64,000 nt of DNA from NCBI RefSeq assembly GCF_040822065.1, contig NZ_CP162005.1, positions 3,658,001 to 3,722,000 of the forward strand, given 5' to 3'. This DNA is from Pedobacter sp. WC2423 (GTDB taxonomy: Bacteria; Bacteroidota; Bacteroidia; Sphingobacteriales; Sphingobacteriaceae). The translations under genes were made by a program, and so were the position numbers. Shown here piece after piece: positions 53,461 through 62,310 of the stretch. Under the pieces are notes generated by a model that searched no databases, had not been told where the DNA came from, and saw nothing but the letters and a program-made list of their open reading frames with translations. Numbering within the stretch: position 1 is the first letter of the stretch; each line of letters opens with the position of its first letter.

Positions 53461-53904
53461 TTATTTATTTTCCTTCCATTGATGAGTTGCATTTGTCAAA
53501 ATCTCCTTGCCCCAGATTGGTAATTCTGCTTTAATCCGTTCTACCAATTCATCACACGCTTCCATAGCCGCTTTGCGATGTGTGGATGAACTAAAAACAA
53601 AGAGACAAACTTCGCCAGCAGCCACTAAACCTAAACTGTGATGTACGTGTAAACAGGTAACCGGGTATTTCTTAAAAATAGCTTCTCTGATTTCATACAT
53701 TTTTTGCAAGGCCATTTCCTCATAAGCAGTGTAATTAATCCCTGCTACTGTTTCTTCACCAACCTGATCTGCACGAACCTGTCCCAGGAAAATGCTATGT
53801 GCTCCAATTGCAGTATTGCTTTCATGTTTTTGAATACTTTCTGCAATAAACTGAGCTGAAACCGGCCCGTTGACAAAGATATTCTTAATCTTATGTTCTT
53901 TCAT
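53461..53904 (-). CDS. moaE: molybdopterin synthase catalytic subunit
   Basis: 147 residues with GAHSIFLGQVRAD near 34-46, the MoaE-typical YTAYEEMA, VHHSLGLVAAGE and SSSTHRKAAMEACDE. The active-site lysines are expected near IWGKEI (about 132). It adds two sulfurs from MoaD thiocarboxylate to cyclic pyranopterin monophosphate. It lies 3 bases after the moeB-like gene and abuts the moaC/moaB fusion. Confidence 0.94.
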   Translation of the reverse strand: MKEHKIKNIFVNGPVSAQFIAESIQKHESNTAIGAHSIFLGQVRADQVGEETVAGINYTAYEEMALQKMYEIREAIFKKYPVTCLHVHHSLGLVAAGEVCLFVFSSSTHRKAAMEACDELVERIKAELPIWGKEILTNATHQWKENK

Positions 53905-53907
53905 TTG

Positions 53908-55017
53908 TTAAAAGTTCAAGCGCAAAATGCCACCTTTAAGGCTGTAAAATTCTTTATCGGGATAAGCTTCCAGCAATAACTCTCCGGCAATGACGCTTCT
54001 GATTCCAGAATGACAGAACAGGATCACTTTGTTTCCTGCAATAGGCGGGATTTCCTTTCTTAATATAGACAGTGGTAAACTAATATAGTCAAATCCGGAT
54101 GCCTGAGGAAGCTCGCCGGGCTCACGCACATCAATAATCGTAAAATCTTCCTCTTGTCTTACCGCATTAAACTCTCCCGGACTCATTTCTCTGACTTCTC
54201 CGGTTTGTTGCTTAATCCCACAAAACCATTGATAATTCATTTGAGCAAAAGCCTCCAGATCAGCTGGTAAAGCTGCCTCTGCTGAATCCGCAGGTGATAA
54301 TCTGAGTTTATAAGTTTCTCCCGAATACAGGTTATAAATGATCATTTTGTTGATTAGTGGTGTTCCTGTTCCCGAAATCAATTTGATCGCTTCACTGGCT
54401 TGCATGGTACCAATAATCCCTGGTAAAACACCCAGTACTCCTGCCTCAGAACAATTTAAAACTTCACCTGGTTGCGGAGCTGCCGGAAAAACGTCTCTAT
54501 AATTCACTTTAACGCCATCAGCACCCGCCACATTAAAGATAGCAACCTGTCCTTCGGATTCTGACAATGCGCCATAGATTAAAGGCTTGTTTAATAATGC
54601 ACAGGCATCATTGATCATATACCGTGTCGGGAAATTATCTGATCCATCAATCACGATATCAAATTCACTCAGAATGGATACTGCATTCTGATTTGTCAAT
54701 TGTAACTGATAGGGAATGATAGTGATATCGGGATTGAATTTTTTTAATCTTTCTGCTGCGCAGGATGCTTTTGAAAGCCCCACATCTGCAACGGTATATA
54801 AAATTTGTCTGTGCAGGTTACTCAGTTCCACCATATCATGGTCTACAATACCCAGGGTACCGATACCAGCTGCAGCGAGATACTGCAAAACCGGACAACC
54901 CAATCCACCTGCACCAATCACCAGTACACTGGCCTGAAAGAGTTTCTGCTGACCGGTCAGACCAAAATCTTTTAGTAATATTTGCCGCTGGTAGCGGGCT
55001 TCACCTTTTATATTCAT
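53908..55017 (-). CDS. MoeB-like adenylyltransferase with C-terminal rhodanese domain
   Basis: 369 residues. An E1-like ThiF fold spans 1-245 with GAGGLGCPVLQYL near 35, the arginine finger in LHRQI, and DGSDNFPTRY near 128. A rhodanese domain follows (about 275-369) with active-site C335 in FCHSGIRS. It activates the MoaD C-terminus with AMP and probably delivers sulfur through the rhodanese cysteine, as in MOCS3. The zinc-binding Cys pairs of E. coli MoeB are missing: the first place reads VNYRDVF and the second has none. This is a structural variation rather than a sign of decay. It lies one base after moaD. Confidence 0.9.
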   Translation of the reverse strand: MNIKGEARYQRQILLKDFGLTGQQKLFQASVLVIGAGGLGCPVLQYLAAAGIGTLGIVDHDMVELSNLHRQILYTVADVGLSKASCAAERLKKFNPDITIIPYQLQLTNQNAVSILSEFDIVIDGSDNFPTRYMINDACALLNKPLIYGALSESEGQVAIFNVAGADGVKVNYRDVFPAAPQPGEVLNCSEAGVLGVLPGIIGTMQASEAIKLISGTGTPLINKMIIYNLYSGETYKLRLSPADSAEAALPADLEAFAQMNYQWFCGIKQQTGEVREMSPGEFNAVRQEEDFTIIDVREPGELPQASGFDYISLPLSILRKEIPPIAGNKVILFCHSGIRSVIAGELLLEAYPDKEFYSLKGGILRLNF

Positions 55018-55018
55018 T

Positions 55019-55258
55019 TTAACCTCCCGAAAATGGTGGCATTAAAGCAATAGTCATATCGTCTGTTAAATCTTTATTCCCGTTAATTACTGTTTGATCG
55101 ACAGCCAGCCGATATTTTACCTGGCTCAATGCAGGAAATTGTAACTCCAGACGACTGCGAACTTCATTCGTATCAGCGACATCTTCCAATAGGAGTTGTT
55201 CCTGGTTCAAAAGTTCAATGAGACGCCCGAATAGCAAAATTTTCACTTTCATCTTCAA
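55019..55258 (-). CDS. moaD: molybdopterin synthase sulfur carrier subunit
   Basis: 79 residues of the ubiquitin-like MoaD/ThiS fold, beginning MKMKVKILLFGRLIEL and ending in the essential PPFSGG. The terminal glycine is adenylated and thiocarboxylated by the MoeB-like protein encoded next. It lies 4 bases after moeA. Either of two nearby ATGs (55258, 55252) could start it. Confidence 0.93.
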   Translation of the reverse strand: MKMKVKILLFGRLIELLNQEQLLLEDVADTNEVRSRLELQFPALSQVKYRLAVDQTVINGNKDLTDDMTIALMPPFSGG

Positions 55259-55262
55259 TTGT

Positions 55263-56456
55263 TTATGCTGGAAAAAGATAAATCTTCACCTTTGTGCCGG
55301 CTGTAAATATCGTTTCTTCTTCTTCCAGTTCAATCATACAGTTTGCTTGTGCAAAAGAACTCATTCTAAAGGATTCCTGTGCAGAAAGTGGCGTAACTTT
55401 TTCCTCTTCAAAATATGCTTTTAAAAAATGGGTAAGGCCAGATGCTTTGTGATAGTCATGGGTTAAAACTGCCTCCCTGGTTTGAAGTGCATTAAACTGC
55501 CCCTTTCCGTTGTAATTATACATTTTTCGTAATCCTGGCAGCACATACTGATAAAAACAACTCAGTACAGATGAGGGATTTCCGGGCAAACCAAAAATTA
55601 CCTGATCTCCCTTTTTGCCAAAATACAGCGGCTTTCCGGGTTTCTGTTTGATGCGGTGAAAGATCGTAGTGATTCCGGATCTTGCAGCCGCACTGATCAC
55701 AAAATCATAATCACCCACACTCACACCGCCAGTGAGCAAAACTACTTCATGATTTTGAAGCGCCTGCTGTAAAACAAGGGTAAGTTCATCCAGGTTGTCA
55801 TCTGCAGTATACACCTTGAGTTTTGTGATTTGTGCTTGTTGCAAAGCAGCAGTCAGTGTATAAGAATTGGATTCATAAACTTGTCCGAAAGCCAGGTCAT
55901 TTCCGGGCTGCTGCAATTCTTTACCAGTAATAATAATACCCACTGAGGGAATTCCGTAAATCTCCACCTCAGTTTCTCCTATTCCGGCCAGAAAACCTAT
56001 AGCCGCAGGTGTTAAAAAACAATCCTTCTGTATAGCCAGGGAACCTTGCTGAGTTTCGGCGCCTTTGTTTCTCACATGAGCACCTTCCGCAAATGCTGTA
56101 TCCAGAATAGTTAAAATACCATCAGCTACCTTAACTTTTTCCTGCATGACCACTGTATCTGCTCCGGCGGGTAAAGGAGCACCTGTAAATATCCGGGCAG
56201 CCTGTCCTGGCCATAAAACAGCCTGATTTTCTGTACCTGCCTGCATTTCTCCGTTGAGGGTTAAAGCATTTTCACGTTCTTCAAAACGGATAGCATAACC
56301 GTCCATAGAAGATTGTTCGAAAGCAGGAATAGCTGTTCTGGCATAAACATCAGTATGTAAAGTATAACCTGCAGCCATAGCCAAAGGAACACGCTGAGCT
56401 GGTAGTGTTTTTATATTTTCTTGTACTAATAATTTAGCATCATGAACAGAGATCAT
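55263..56456 (-). CDS. moeA: molybdopterin molybdenumtransferase
   Basis: 397 residues. MoeA domains are visible: SSMDGYAIR near 49-57, VMQEKV near 102, the MoCF-binding GGVSVGDYDFV near 240-250, and FGLPGNPSSVLSCFYQY near 291. A C-terminal beta domain follows. It inserts molybdenum into adenylated molybdopterin. The length is normal. It lies 17 bases after moaA and 4 before moaD. Confidence 0.94.
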   Translation of the reverse strand: MISVHDAKLLVQENIKTLPAQRVPLAMAAGYTLHTDVYARTAIPAFEQSSMDGYAIRFEERENALTLNGEMQAGTENQAVLWPGQAARIFTGAPLPAGADTVVMQEKVKVADGILTILDTAFAEGAHVRNKGAETQQGSLAIQKDCFLTPAAIGFLAGIGETEVEIYGIPSVGIIITGKELQQPGNDLAFGQVYESNSYTLTAALQQAQITKLKVYTADDNLDELTLVLQQALQNHEVVLLTGGVSVGDYDFVISAAARSGITTIFHRIKQKPGKPLYFGKKGDQVIFGLPGNPSSVLSCFYQYVLPGLRKMYNYNGKGQFNALQTREAVLTHDYHKASGLTHFLKAYFEEEKVTPLSAQESFRMSSFAQANCMIELEEEETIFTAGTKVKIYLFPA

Positions 56457-56473
56457 AGCAATGGCTTAACGTA

Positions 56474-57454
56474 TTAACCACCAATAGTGATCATACTTCT
56501 ATTGTGAATAGTATCGGGTTTTATATTTTCGAATAATCCGGAGAATTGCCCGCCTAGTGCTTCGGCCTTGCTGCCTATACATTCGTGAATTAAAGGCAAT
56601 ACATCTTCTCCTTTTCGTAAAGGGGTAAGCAGATCTGTTTCAGTAACTGAAAAGAGGCAGTTTTTCAGCTTACCGTCTGCTGTTAAACGCATCCGGTTGC
56701 AAGTACCGCAAAAGGGAGCCGTCATCGTGCTGATAATTGCAAATGTGCCAGCATGTCCTGTAATATGATAGTGTTTAGCCGTATCATTCAAACCAGCTGT
56801 CACCAAATTAAAGTCATATTTAGTTTTGACCCGGGCCAGAATTTCTTCCAGTGAGATCACTTGATTACTCGTCCAGCGGTTTCCTTCGAAAGGCATAAAT
56901 TCTATAAAGCGGATTTCCAGAGGGGCATCTTTTGTCCATGCTATAAAATCCAGGATCTCCGTATCGTTGAATTCCTTCATCATCACCACATTAATCTTAA
57001 CCTTGATTTTATGCTTCAATAAAAGATCAATATTAGCTTTGACCTGCTGAAAAAGATCTCTTCTGGTAATGATTCTGAATTTATCAGCGTCCAGGGTATC
57101 CAGACTGATATTAATAGTTTGAATACGCGCTTCCAGCAGTACCTCTATAAAGTCATGCAGCCTGGCACCATTAGTGGTGAAAGAAAGATCTACTGGTAAT
57201 CTGGAAAGAGATAAGATGATTTGTGCTGCATCTTTACGGATCAGTGGTTCTCCTCCGGTGAGCCGGATTTTAGTGACTCCCCCGCCTACAAATATTTTTG
57301 CCAGTGCTTCAATTTCTGAAGCCTGCATCAACTTTGAAGCCTGTGTGAATTCATAATCTTCTTCTGGCATACAGTAAAAACAACGTAGATTACAGTTGTC
57401 CGTTAGCGATATACGCAGATAATTATGTATACGGTCAAAAGAATCCTTTATCAT
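56474..57454 (-). CDS. moaA: GTP 3',8-cyclase
   Basis: 326-residue radical SAM enzyme. The N-terminal cluster is C21-x3-C25-x2-C28 (CNLRCFYC), with TGGEPL near 64. The second cluster cysteines are in FCGTCNRMR and NCLFS near 256-275. It ends in the conserved GG. It converts GTP to the cyclic precursor, the first step of molybdopterin synthesis. It is the first gene of the operon. An imperfect -7 element (TATCTTTA) lies at 57491-57498 on the minus strand. No molybdenum-cofactor riboswitch could be recognised in the leader. Confidence 0.95.
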   Translation of the reverse strand: MIKDSFDRIHNYLRISLTDNCNLRCFYCMPEEDYEFTQASKLMQASEIEALAKIFVGGGVTKIRLTGGEPLIRKDAAQIILSLSRLPVDLSFTTNGARLHDFIEVLLEARIQTINISLDTLDADKFRIITRRDLFQQVKANIDLLLKHKIKVKINVVMMKEFNDTEILDFIAWTKDAPLEIRFIEFMPFEGNRWTSNQVISLEEILARVKTKYDFNLVTAGLNDTAKHYHITGHAGTFAIISTMTAPFCGTCNRMRLTADGKLKNCLFSVTETDLLTPLRKGEDVLPLIHECIGSKAEALGGQFSGLFENIKPDTIHNRSMITIGG

Positions 57455-57517
57455 TTTAGTTCCCGCTTTTAAGCTGTTTTTATGTTAACGTAAAGATAGC
57501 ATATAGAAAGAACTTTC

Positions 57518-57571
57518 GAAAAAAACAGGTCTCCTGAAGTGATCAAAAGCAACGGTTCAGGAAGCTTTTGT
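57518..57571 (-). terminator. possible terminator after the 77-residue gene
   Basis: CAAAAGC (57544-57550 region) pairs with GCTTTTG near 57565-57571, and an alternative TCCTGAA/TTCAGGA pairing exists. Seven T follow further along the minus strand. The two pairings exclude each other, and the T tract is distant from the first. Confidence 0.35.
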
Positions 57572-57589
57572 AAGGATATAGTGTTGTGG

Positions 57590-57823
57590 TTACATGCGGT
57601 AGCGTAAAGATACAGATCTTCCTAAAGCCTGAGCAAGATCAGGTTCAATAGTAAATTCACTCTCCTGCTGCATCCAAACCTGATTAACGTTTTTCAATAA
57701 AGTTACCGGCTGCCCGTTTAAAATTATTTTCAATTCGGTAGTGTCTTTATTTATTGCTGCACCATCTATAATTTCGTACACATAATCTGTGTCTCTATAC
57801 GTTATACGCATTTTCAATCCCAT
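57590..57823 (-). CDS. small conserved-looking protein, unknown function
   Basis: 77 residues, mixed beta character (MRITYRDTDYVYEII, LKIILNGQPVTLL), no signal peptide, cysteine or membrane helix. I do not recognise the family. The start at 57823 is favoured because GGAGAA lies 5 bases upstream, one of the few clear Shine-Dalgarno sites in the window, and a perfect -7 element stands at 57841-57848. It is a single-gene transcript between the Moco operon and the divergent aminopeptidase. A cytosolic regulatory or accessory protein is a guess. Confidence 0.7.
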   Translation of the reverse strand: MGLKMRITYRDTDYVYEIIDGAAINKDTTELKIILNGQPVTLLKNVNQVWMQQESEFTIEPDLAQALGRSVSLRYRM

Positions 57824-57840
57824 ATTCTTCTCCTCGACCT

Positions 57841-57848
57841 CAAAGATA
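57841..57848 (-). promoter_or_regulatory. -7 promoter element TATCTTTG for the 77-residue gene
   Basis: An exact TAnnTTTG match on the minus strand, with start expected near 57835 and a short leader containing GGAGAA before the ATG. Confidence 0.6.
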
Positions 57849-58000
57849 AATTAAAACTCCTATAACGGCGTGTTTTTGTTGTTATTGCTAAAGAATAATT
57901 GAAAATTCACCTTATAATCTGTTCAGGCCACTTTTCAGCAACTATTTTTTCTGACCTGTCTTCAAAACCTCCATTGTCTCAAGGGTGTCAATAAATTCGT

Positions 58001-58008
58001 TAAATTTG
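58001..58008 (+). promoter_or_regulatory. -7 promoter element TAAATTTG for the aminopeptidase gene
   Basis: An exact TAnnTTTG match on the plus strand. A TTG at 57974-57976 is 24 bases upstream, slightly beyond usual spacing. Transcription would start near 58014, about 27 bases before the ATG. Confidence 0.6.
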
Positions 58009-58040
58009 GACATCAAATTCTATACAACAACATTTGCAAT

Positions 58041-59816
58041 ATGACATATCAGGATAAACTACGCGAAATACGTAAACAAATGAAGGCCGATAATGTACAG
58101 GCCTATATCATCCCATCTGCTGATCCTCATATCAGTGAATACCTGCCAAAACATTATAAGTGTATCCCATTTACTTCAGGGTTTACCGGTTCAGCAGGTA
58201 CCTTAGTGATTACACACGATTTTGCTGGTCTGTGGACTGATTTCAGATATTTCGAACAAGGTGCCGAACAATTAGCTGGCAGCGGTTTTGAACTGGTTAA
58301 ACAAAAAGTTCAGCATGCACCAGAACACATACAGTGGTTAAGTGAAAAATTGGATAAAGGTGCTATCGTAGCAACGAATGAGAAATTACTTTCTGTCTTA
58401 CTGGGCGACCTGCTTACCCAGCAACTATCCAACAGGGACATTCAATTGGTCAGCAAAGATTATTTAAGCCCGATCTGGGAAAACCGTCCATCTTTGCCTG
58501 CTGACCCGGCATTTTTAATCGCAGATGAACATATCGGACAATCGGTAAGCAGCAAACTGACTGAAGTAAGAGCCACATTGCTTAAATATCAGGCAGATCA
58601 TCACCTGGTTTCCTCACTGGATGATATTGCCTGGTTATTCAATATCAGAGGTAAGGATGTAAACTTTAACCCTGTAGTATTAGCCTTCGCATTAATTAAT
58701 CAGGATCATGCTACTTTATTCATTAACCCTGATAAATTAACGGAAGCTGAAAAAGTTACTTTACTGCAAAGCGGAGTTGAAGTTCTTCCTTACGAAGAAA
58801 TTGAACGTGCGCTGACTCAGCTCCCTGTAAACACCTCGATATTTATAGATCCTAAACGTAACTGCTATGCTTATGCGAAGCTGGTTCCTTCTTCGGTAAA
58901 AATCATTAAGGAAACCAATCCTTCTACCAGCCTGAAAGCAGTTAAGAACGAAACAGAAATTGCAAATACCCGTGAAGCAATGCTTAAAGATGGTGTTGCA
59001 CTCACCAGATTTTTCAAATGGGTAGAAGAAAATATCGGAAAAACCAAGATTACAGAACTTTCTGCAGCTGCACAGCTACGTCAGTACAGAGCAGCGCAAG
59101 ATGGTTTTATTGGAGATAGTTTTACGACAATAAGCGCCTTCAGAGCACATGGTGCATTACCTCATTATTCAGCTTCTGCAGAAAGTGATGCAGAAGTAAT
59201 TCCTGAAAGCCTGTTCCTGGTAGATTCGGGAGGCCAGTATTTTTATGGCACAACGGATGTTACCCGTACCATCCCAATGGGTATTACTACTGAGCAAGAA
59301 GAAACTGATTATACACTTGTGCTGAAAGGTATGATTGATGGCTGTAAAGCTAAATTCCCTAAAGGAACGTGTGGCTATCAGATTGACGCCATTACCAGAA
59401 AACCTTTATGGGACTATGCGATTAATTATGGTCATGGAACAGGTCATGGTGTAGGTTATTTACTGAATGTACATGAAGGACCGCAAGTATTCAACCCAAC
59501 CAATACTCCGGTCGCCATAGAGCTGGGTATGATCACGTCTATTGAACCGGGTGTATATCGTCCGGGAAGACATGGTATCCGTATAGAGAACCTGGTGCAG
59601 ACGATTGCGGTTGAAGTGAATGAGTTTAATGAATTCTATGGTTTTGAAACCCTGACTATTGCTCCGATCAATACTACAATTGTGAAAAAAGAATTACTGG
59701 ACCAATCACAGATTGACTGGTTAAACAGTTACCATGCAGAAGTTTTTGAAAAGCTGAGTCCAAGATTAACTCAGGAAGAAAGCAACTGGCTGAAAGAAGC
59801 AACAAAAGCTATATAA
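58041..59816 (+). CDS. Xaa-Pro aminopeptidase (M24B)
   Basis: 591 residues: two creatinase-like N-terminal domains (about 1-300) and a pita-bread catalytic domain (about 310-540). Metal ligands are visible: LVDSGGQYF and TTDVTRT near 394-410 (two aspartates), HGTGHGVG near 470-477 (histidine), IEPGVYRPG near 503 and IRIENL near 517 (two glutamates). It removes N-terminal residues before proline. The length matches the long eukaryote-like aminopeptidase P1 type found in Bacteroidota. No signal peptide, so cytoplasmic. It is a single gene with its own promoter and terminator. Confidence 0.94.
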   Translation: MTYQDKLREIRKQMKADNVQAYIIPSADPHISEYLPKHYKCIPFTSGFTGSAGTLVITHDFAGLWTDFRYFEQGAEQLAGSGFELVKQKVQHAPEHIQWLSEKLDKGAIVATNEKLLSVLLGDLLTQQLSNRDIQLVSKDYLSPIWENRPSLPADPAFLIADEHIGQSVSSKLTEVRATLLKYQADHHLVSSLDDIAWLFNIRGKDVNFNPVVLAFALINQDHATLFINPDKLTEAEKVTLLQSGVEVLPYEEIERALTQLPVNTSIFIDPKRNCYAYAKLVPSSVKIIKETNPSTSLKAVKNETEIANTREAMLKDGVALTRFFKWVEENIGKTKITELSAAAQLRQYRAAQDGFIGDSFTTISAFRAHGALPHYSASAESDAEVIPESLFLVDSGGQYFYGTTDVTRTIPMGITTEQEETDYTLVLKGMIDGCKAKFPKGTCGYQIDAITRKPLWDYAINYGHGTGHGVGYLLNVHEGPQVFNPTNTPVAIELGMITSIEPGVYRPGRHGIRIENLVQTIAVEVNEFNEFYGFETLTIAPINTTIVKKELLDQSQIDWLNSYHAEVFEKLSPRLTQEESNWLKEATKAI

Positions 59817-59861
59817 ATAAAAAGCGCCGCTCCTGAAACAGGGAACGGCGCTTTCCTTTTT
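59816..59861. terminator. bidirectional terminator
   Basis: AAAGCGCCG (59821-59829) pairs with CGGCGCTTT (59846-59854). T-rich stretches flank both sides (TTTCCTTTTT on the plus strand; A-rich plus-strand sequence upstream gives T on the minus). It lies between the convergent aminopeptidase and ROK kinase genes. Confidence 0.85.
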
Positions 59862-59873
59862 AGGGTACTTACC

Positions 59874-60746
59874 TTAAGCCAGCTGCCAGCTATATGCTGC
59901 TCCAACTAAAGCTGCATCTTCCCACATGATACTCTGTTTTAAAGTTACCTGCTGATTTTTAAGATGCTTTTTCACCTCCGGAATAAAATAATCCCATGTC
60001 TTGGCTATATTCCCGCCGATGACAATAACATCAGGTTTTTCTTCCGCAATGAAATCATTAAGGAAGCTTGCCAGATTCTGGCCAAATTCTTCAAATATCT
60101 GATCCTTGATTCCTTGTTCATCAGATTCAAGCAGAGATTCTACGTTTTTAATCTCTTTTCCTGTTAACTCTTTATAGCGTTTTGAAAACCACCTGGTAGA
60201 AATATACTCCTCAGCAATACTATCCTTAAATGGAATAAATGCACGATCTGAATCTACGGTTTTACCCTGGCAATTGCTTGCAGAGCCTAATCCCGTTCCA
60301 AGTGTAATTCCTAATGCACGTTTCTCACCCGCTACTGCTCCAGAAGCTAACTCACCATGCAAAAACGATTCAGCATCGTTCCTGAAAAGAATGTGACTGG
60401 TAGGGATATTTAATTTTTCAGCAAGTATTTCTAAAACATTCAACCCATATAAAGAGTCATATTTTTTAGTTCCTTTCATCAGGGAAATACCTTTTTCGTA
60501 ATCGAAAGGTCCGGGCATTGCGATACCAACATAGGTAGTTTCTTCGCCTCGTTTTTCAATCAGCGGTAATAAAGCATCAACCCATGATTTAATGATTACC
60601 TCAGCACCTTCCATAGAAGCTACACGTTCTCTGATCAGCGAACTCTTTATTACTTTCAAATCAGCAGCACTTACGTGTGCTGCTGTAATATGAGAGCCTC
60701 CAATATCTACCCCTATATAAGGCAGTTCAGGCAAATTATAATTCAT
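59874..60746 (-). CDS. ROK-family sugar kinase
   Basis: 290 residues. The ATP-binding DIGGSHI is at 14-20, a second phosphate motif TLGTGLGS near 147-154, and a C-terminal VIVIGGNIAKTW near 250. The zinc-binding CxCGxxGCxE of typical ROK glucokinases is missing; this occurs in part of the family. It probably phosphorylates glucose or another hexose. It is the last gene of an operon with DUF3109 and rfbA, which would let it supply glucose-6-phosphate for dTDP-glucose synthesis (inference). Confidence 0.87.
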   Translation of the reverse strand: MNYNLPELPYIGVDIGGSHITAAHVSAADLKVIKSSLIRERVASMEGAEVIIKSWVDALLPLIEKRGEETTYVGIAMPGPFDYEKGISLMKGTKKYDSLYGLNVLEILAEKLNIPTSHILFRNDAESFLHGELASGAVAGEKRALGITLGTGLGSASNCQGKTVDSDRAFIPFKDSIAEEYISTRWFSKRYKELTGKEIKNVESLLESDEQGIKDQIFEEFGQNLASFLNDFIAEEKPDVIVIGGNIAKTWDYFIPEVKKHLKNQQVTLKQSIMWEDAALVGAAYSWQLA

Positions 60747-60770
60747 TTTTCTGGTTAAGTTGTTTTAAAT

Positions 60771-61631
60771 TTATTTGATCATTTTCAGCAAATAAGCACC
60801 GTATCCACTTTTAATAAGCGGGGTTGCTATTTTACGCAGTTGTTCAGCATCAATAAAGCCCATTCTGTAAGCTACTTCTTCAATACATCCGATTTTTAAA
60901 CCCTGACGTTCTTCAATCACCTGTACAAATTGTCCGGCCTGCATCAAGGAAACAAAAGTTCCTGTATCTAACCAGGCTGTTCCACGACTCAACACACCAA
61001 CTTTTAAGTTTCCCTGCTCAAGATATACTTTATTTACATCGGTAATTTCATATTCACCACGTGGAGAAGGCTTGATATTTTTTGCAATTTCTACCACACT
61101 GTTATCATAAAAATATAGTCCTGGAACTGCATAATCAGATTTCGGTGCTACAGGTTTTTCTTCAATAGATATTGCTTTTTTATCCGCGTCAAATTCCACT
61201 ACTCCATAGCGTTCAGGATCAGATACCCGGTAAGCAAAAACAACTCCTCCTTCAGGATCAGAACTTGCCTGTAATAGCTTAGTCATTCCATCACCATAAA
61301 AGATGTTGTCACCTAAAACAAGTGCAACTTTATCTGTTCCAATAAAGTCAGCTCCAATAACAAAAGCCTGTGCAAGACCATTAGGTTCATGCTGAACAGC
61401 ATAAGAAAATTTACAGCCTAAACTGCTGCCGTCTCCCAGAAGCTTTTCAAAATTAGGAAGGTCATGAGGGGTAGAAATAATCAGTATTTCTTTGATTCCA
61501 GCCAGCATTAATGTTGACAATGGATAATAGATCATTGGTTTATCGTAAACAGGCATCATTTGTTTACTCATGACCAGAGTTAAGGGATGCAACCTGGTGC
61601 CGCTCCCCCCTGCTAAAATTATTCCTTTCAA
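60771..61631 (-). CDS. rfbA: glucose-1-phosphate thymidylyltransferase
   Basis: 286 residues with [12 protein letters not shown] at 7-18, [11 protein letters not shown] near 24-34, [10 protein letters not shown] near 104-113 and EEKPVAPKS near 158, all typical of RfbA/RmlA. It makes dTDP-glucose from glucose-1-phosphate and dTTP, the first step to dTDP-rhamnose. The start codon is TTG, with no ATG nearby upstream and a normal N-terminus. RfbD lies 20 kb away at the polysaccharide locus; RfbB and RfbC are outside the window. Confidence 0.94.
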   Translation of the reverse strand: MKGIILAGGSGTRLHPLTLVMSKQMMPVYDKPMIYYPLSTLMLAGIKEILIISTPHDLPNFEKLLGDGSSLGCKFSYAVQHEPNGLAQAFVIGADFIGTDKVALVLGDNIFYGDGMTKLLQASSDPEGGVVFAYRVSDPERYGVVEFDADKKAISIEEKPVAPKSDYAVPGLYFYDNSVVEIAKNIKPSPRGEYEITDVNKVYLEQGNLKVGVLSRGTAWLDTGTFVSLMQAGQFVQVIEERQGLKIGCIEEVAYRMGFIDAEQLRKIATPLIKSGYGAYLLKMIK

Positions 61632-61649
61632 AATTTTATATTTTTATGA

Positions 61650-62216
61650 TTATAGGTTTGAAGATACACTATTTTCTAATTCTTCATACCAGTCAGCGCC
61701 ATATTTTCTGATCAGCGGTCCCTTTAAAAAGGTATAGACTGGTACTTTAAGTTCCCTTCCGAATGCACAGGCATCAGAACAGATATGCCATCTGTCATAG
61801 TTAAGGACATCAAATTCCGGGTATTTTGTAATCCGGATCGGATACAAATGACAGGAGATTGGTTTTTGCCAGTCTACGATTCCCTGCTCGTGTGCTTTCT
61901 CGATCGCACATTTAGTAATTCCATTCTCGAAAGTAACATAAGCACATTCTTTGTTACCATCTACGCATGGTGTAGTCAGATCCCCATCTGCATCTACTAC
62001 AGAGGTACCATATGCTTCAATAGCTGCGATCCCTTTTGGCGCAAGCATATGTTTTATCTTAGGATAAATCTCCGCAAGAATAGCTGTTTCAGCCACTTCT
62101 AAAGGTGCTCCTGCATCTCCCTCCACACAACAGATACCTTTACACTTATTCAGGTTACACACAAAATTTTCGCGTATAACGTCTTCGTGTATCAGGGTAT
62201 TTTGTACTTCTATCAT
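61650..62216 (-). CDS. DUF3109 family protein
   Basis: 188 residues with many cysteines: CNLNKCKGICC near 21-31, CVDG near 85, CAYV near 91, CAIEK near 102, CHLYPI near 121 and CSDACAFG near 146-153. This is the DUF3109 pattern, related to the YkgJ/zinc-iron chelating group, and the cysteines probably hold a metal or iron-sulfur cluster. The function is unknown. It heads the operon with rfbA and the ROK kinase; the spacer upstream (62217-62310) shows no exact -7 element. Confidence 0.88.
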   Translation of the reverse strand: MIEVQNTLIHEDVIRENFVCNLNKCKGICCVEGDAGAPLEVAETAILAEIYPKIKHMLAPKGIAAIEAYGTSVVDADGDLTTPCVDGNKECAYVTFENGITKCAIEKAHEQGIVDWQKPISCHLYPIRITKYPEFDVLNYDRWHICSDACAFGRELKVPVYTFLKGPLIRKYGADWYEELENSVSSNL

Positions 62217-62310
62217 TTTTATCAGAATATATTTGCTTTTCAGCGGTTATTAAGCTATCATGATTTTATATTCAATTTCGTCGTGTAATTTGAAAAATCA
62301 TGATGGTTCC

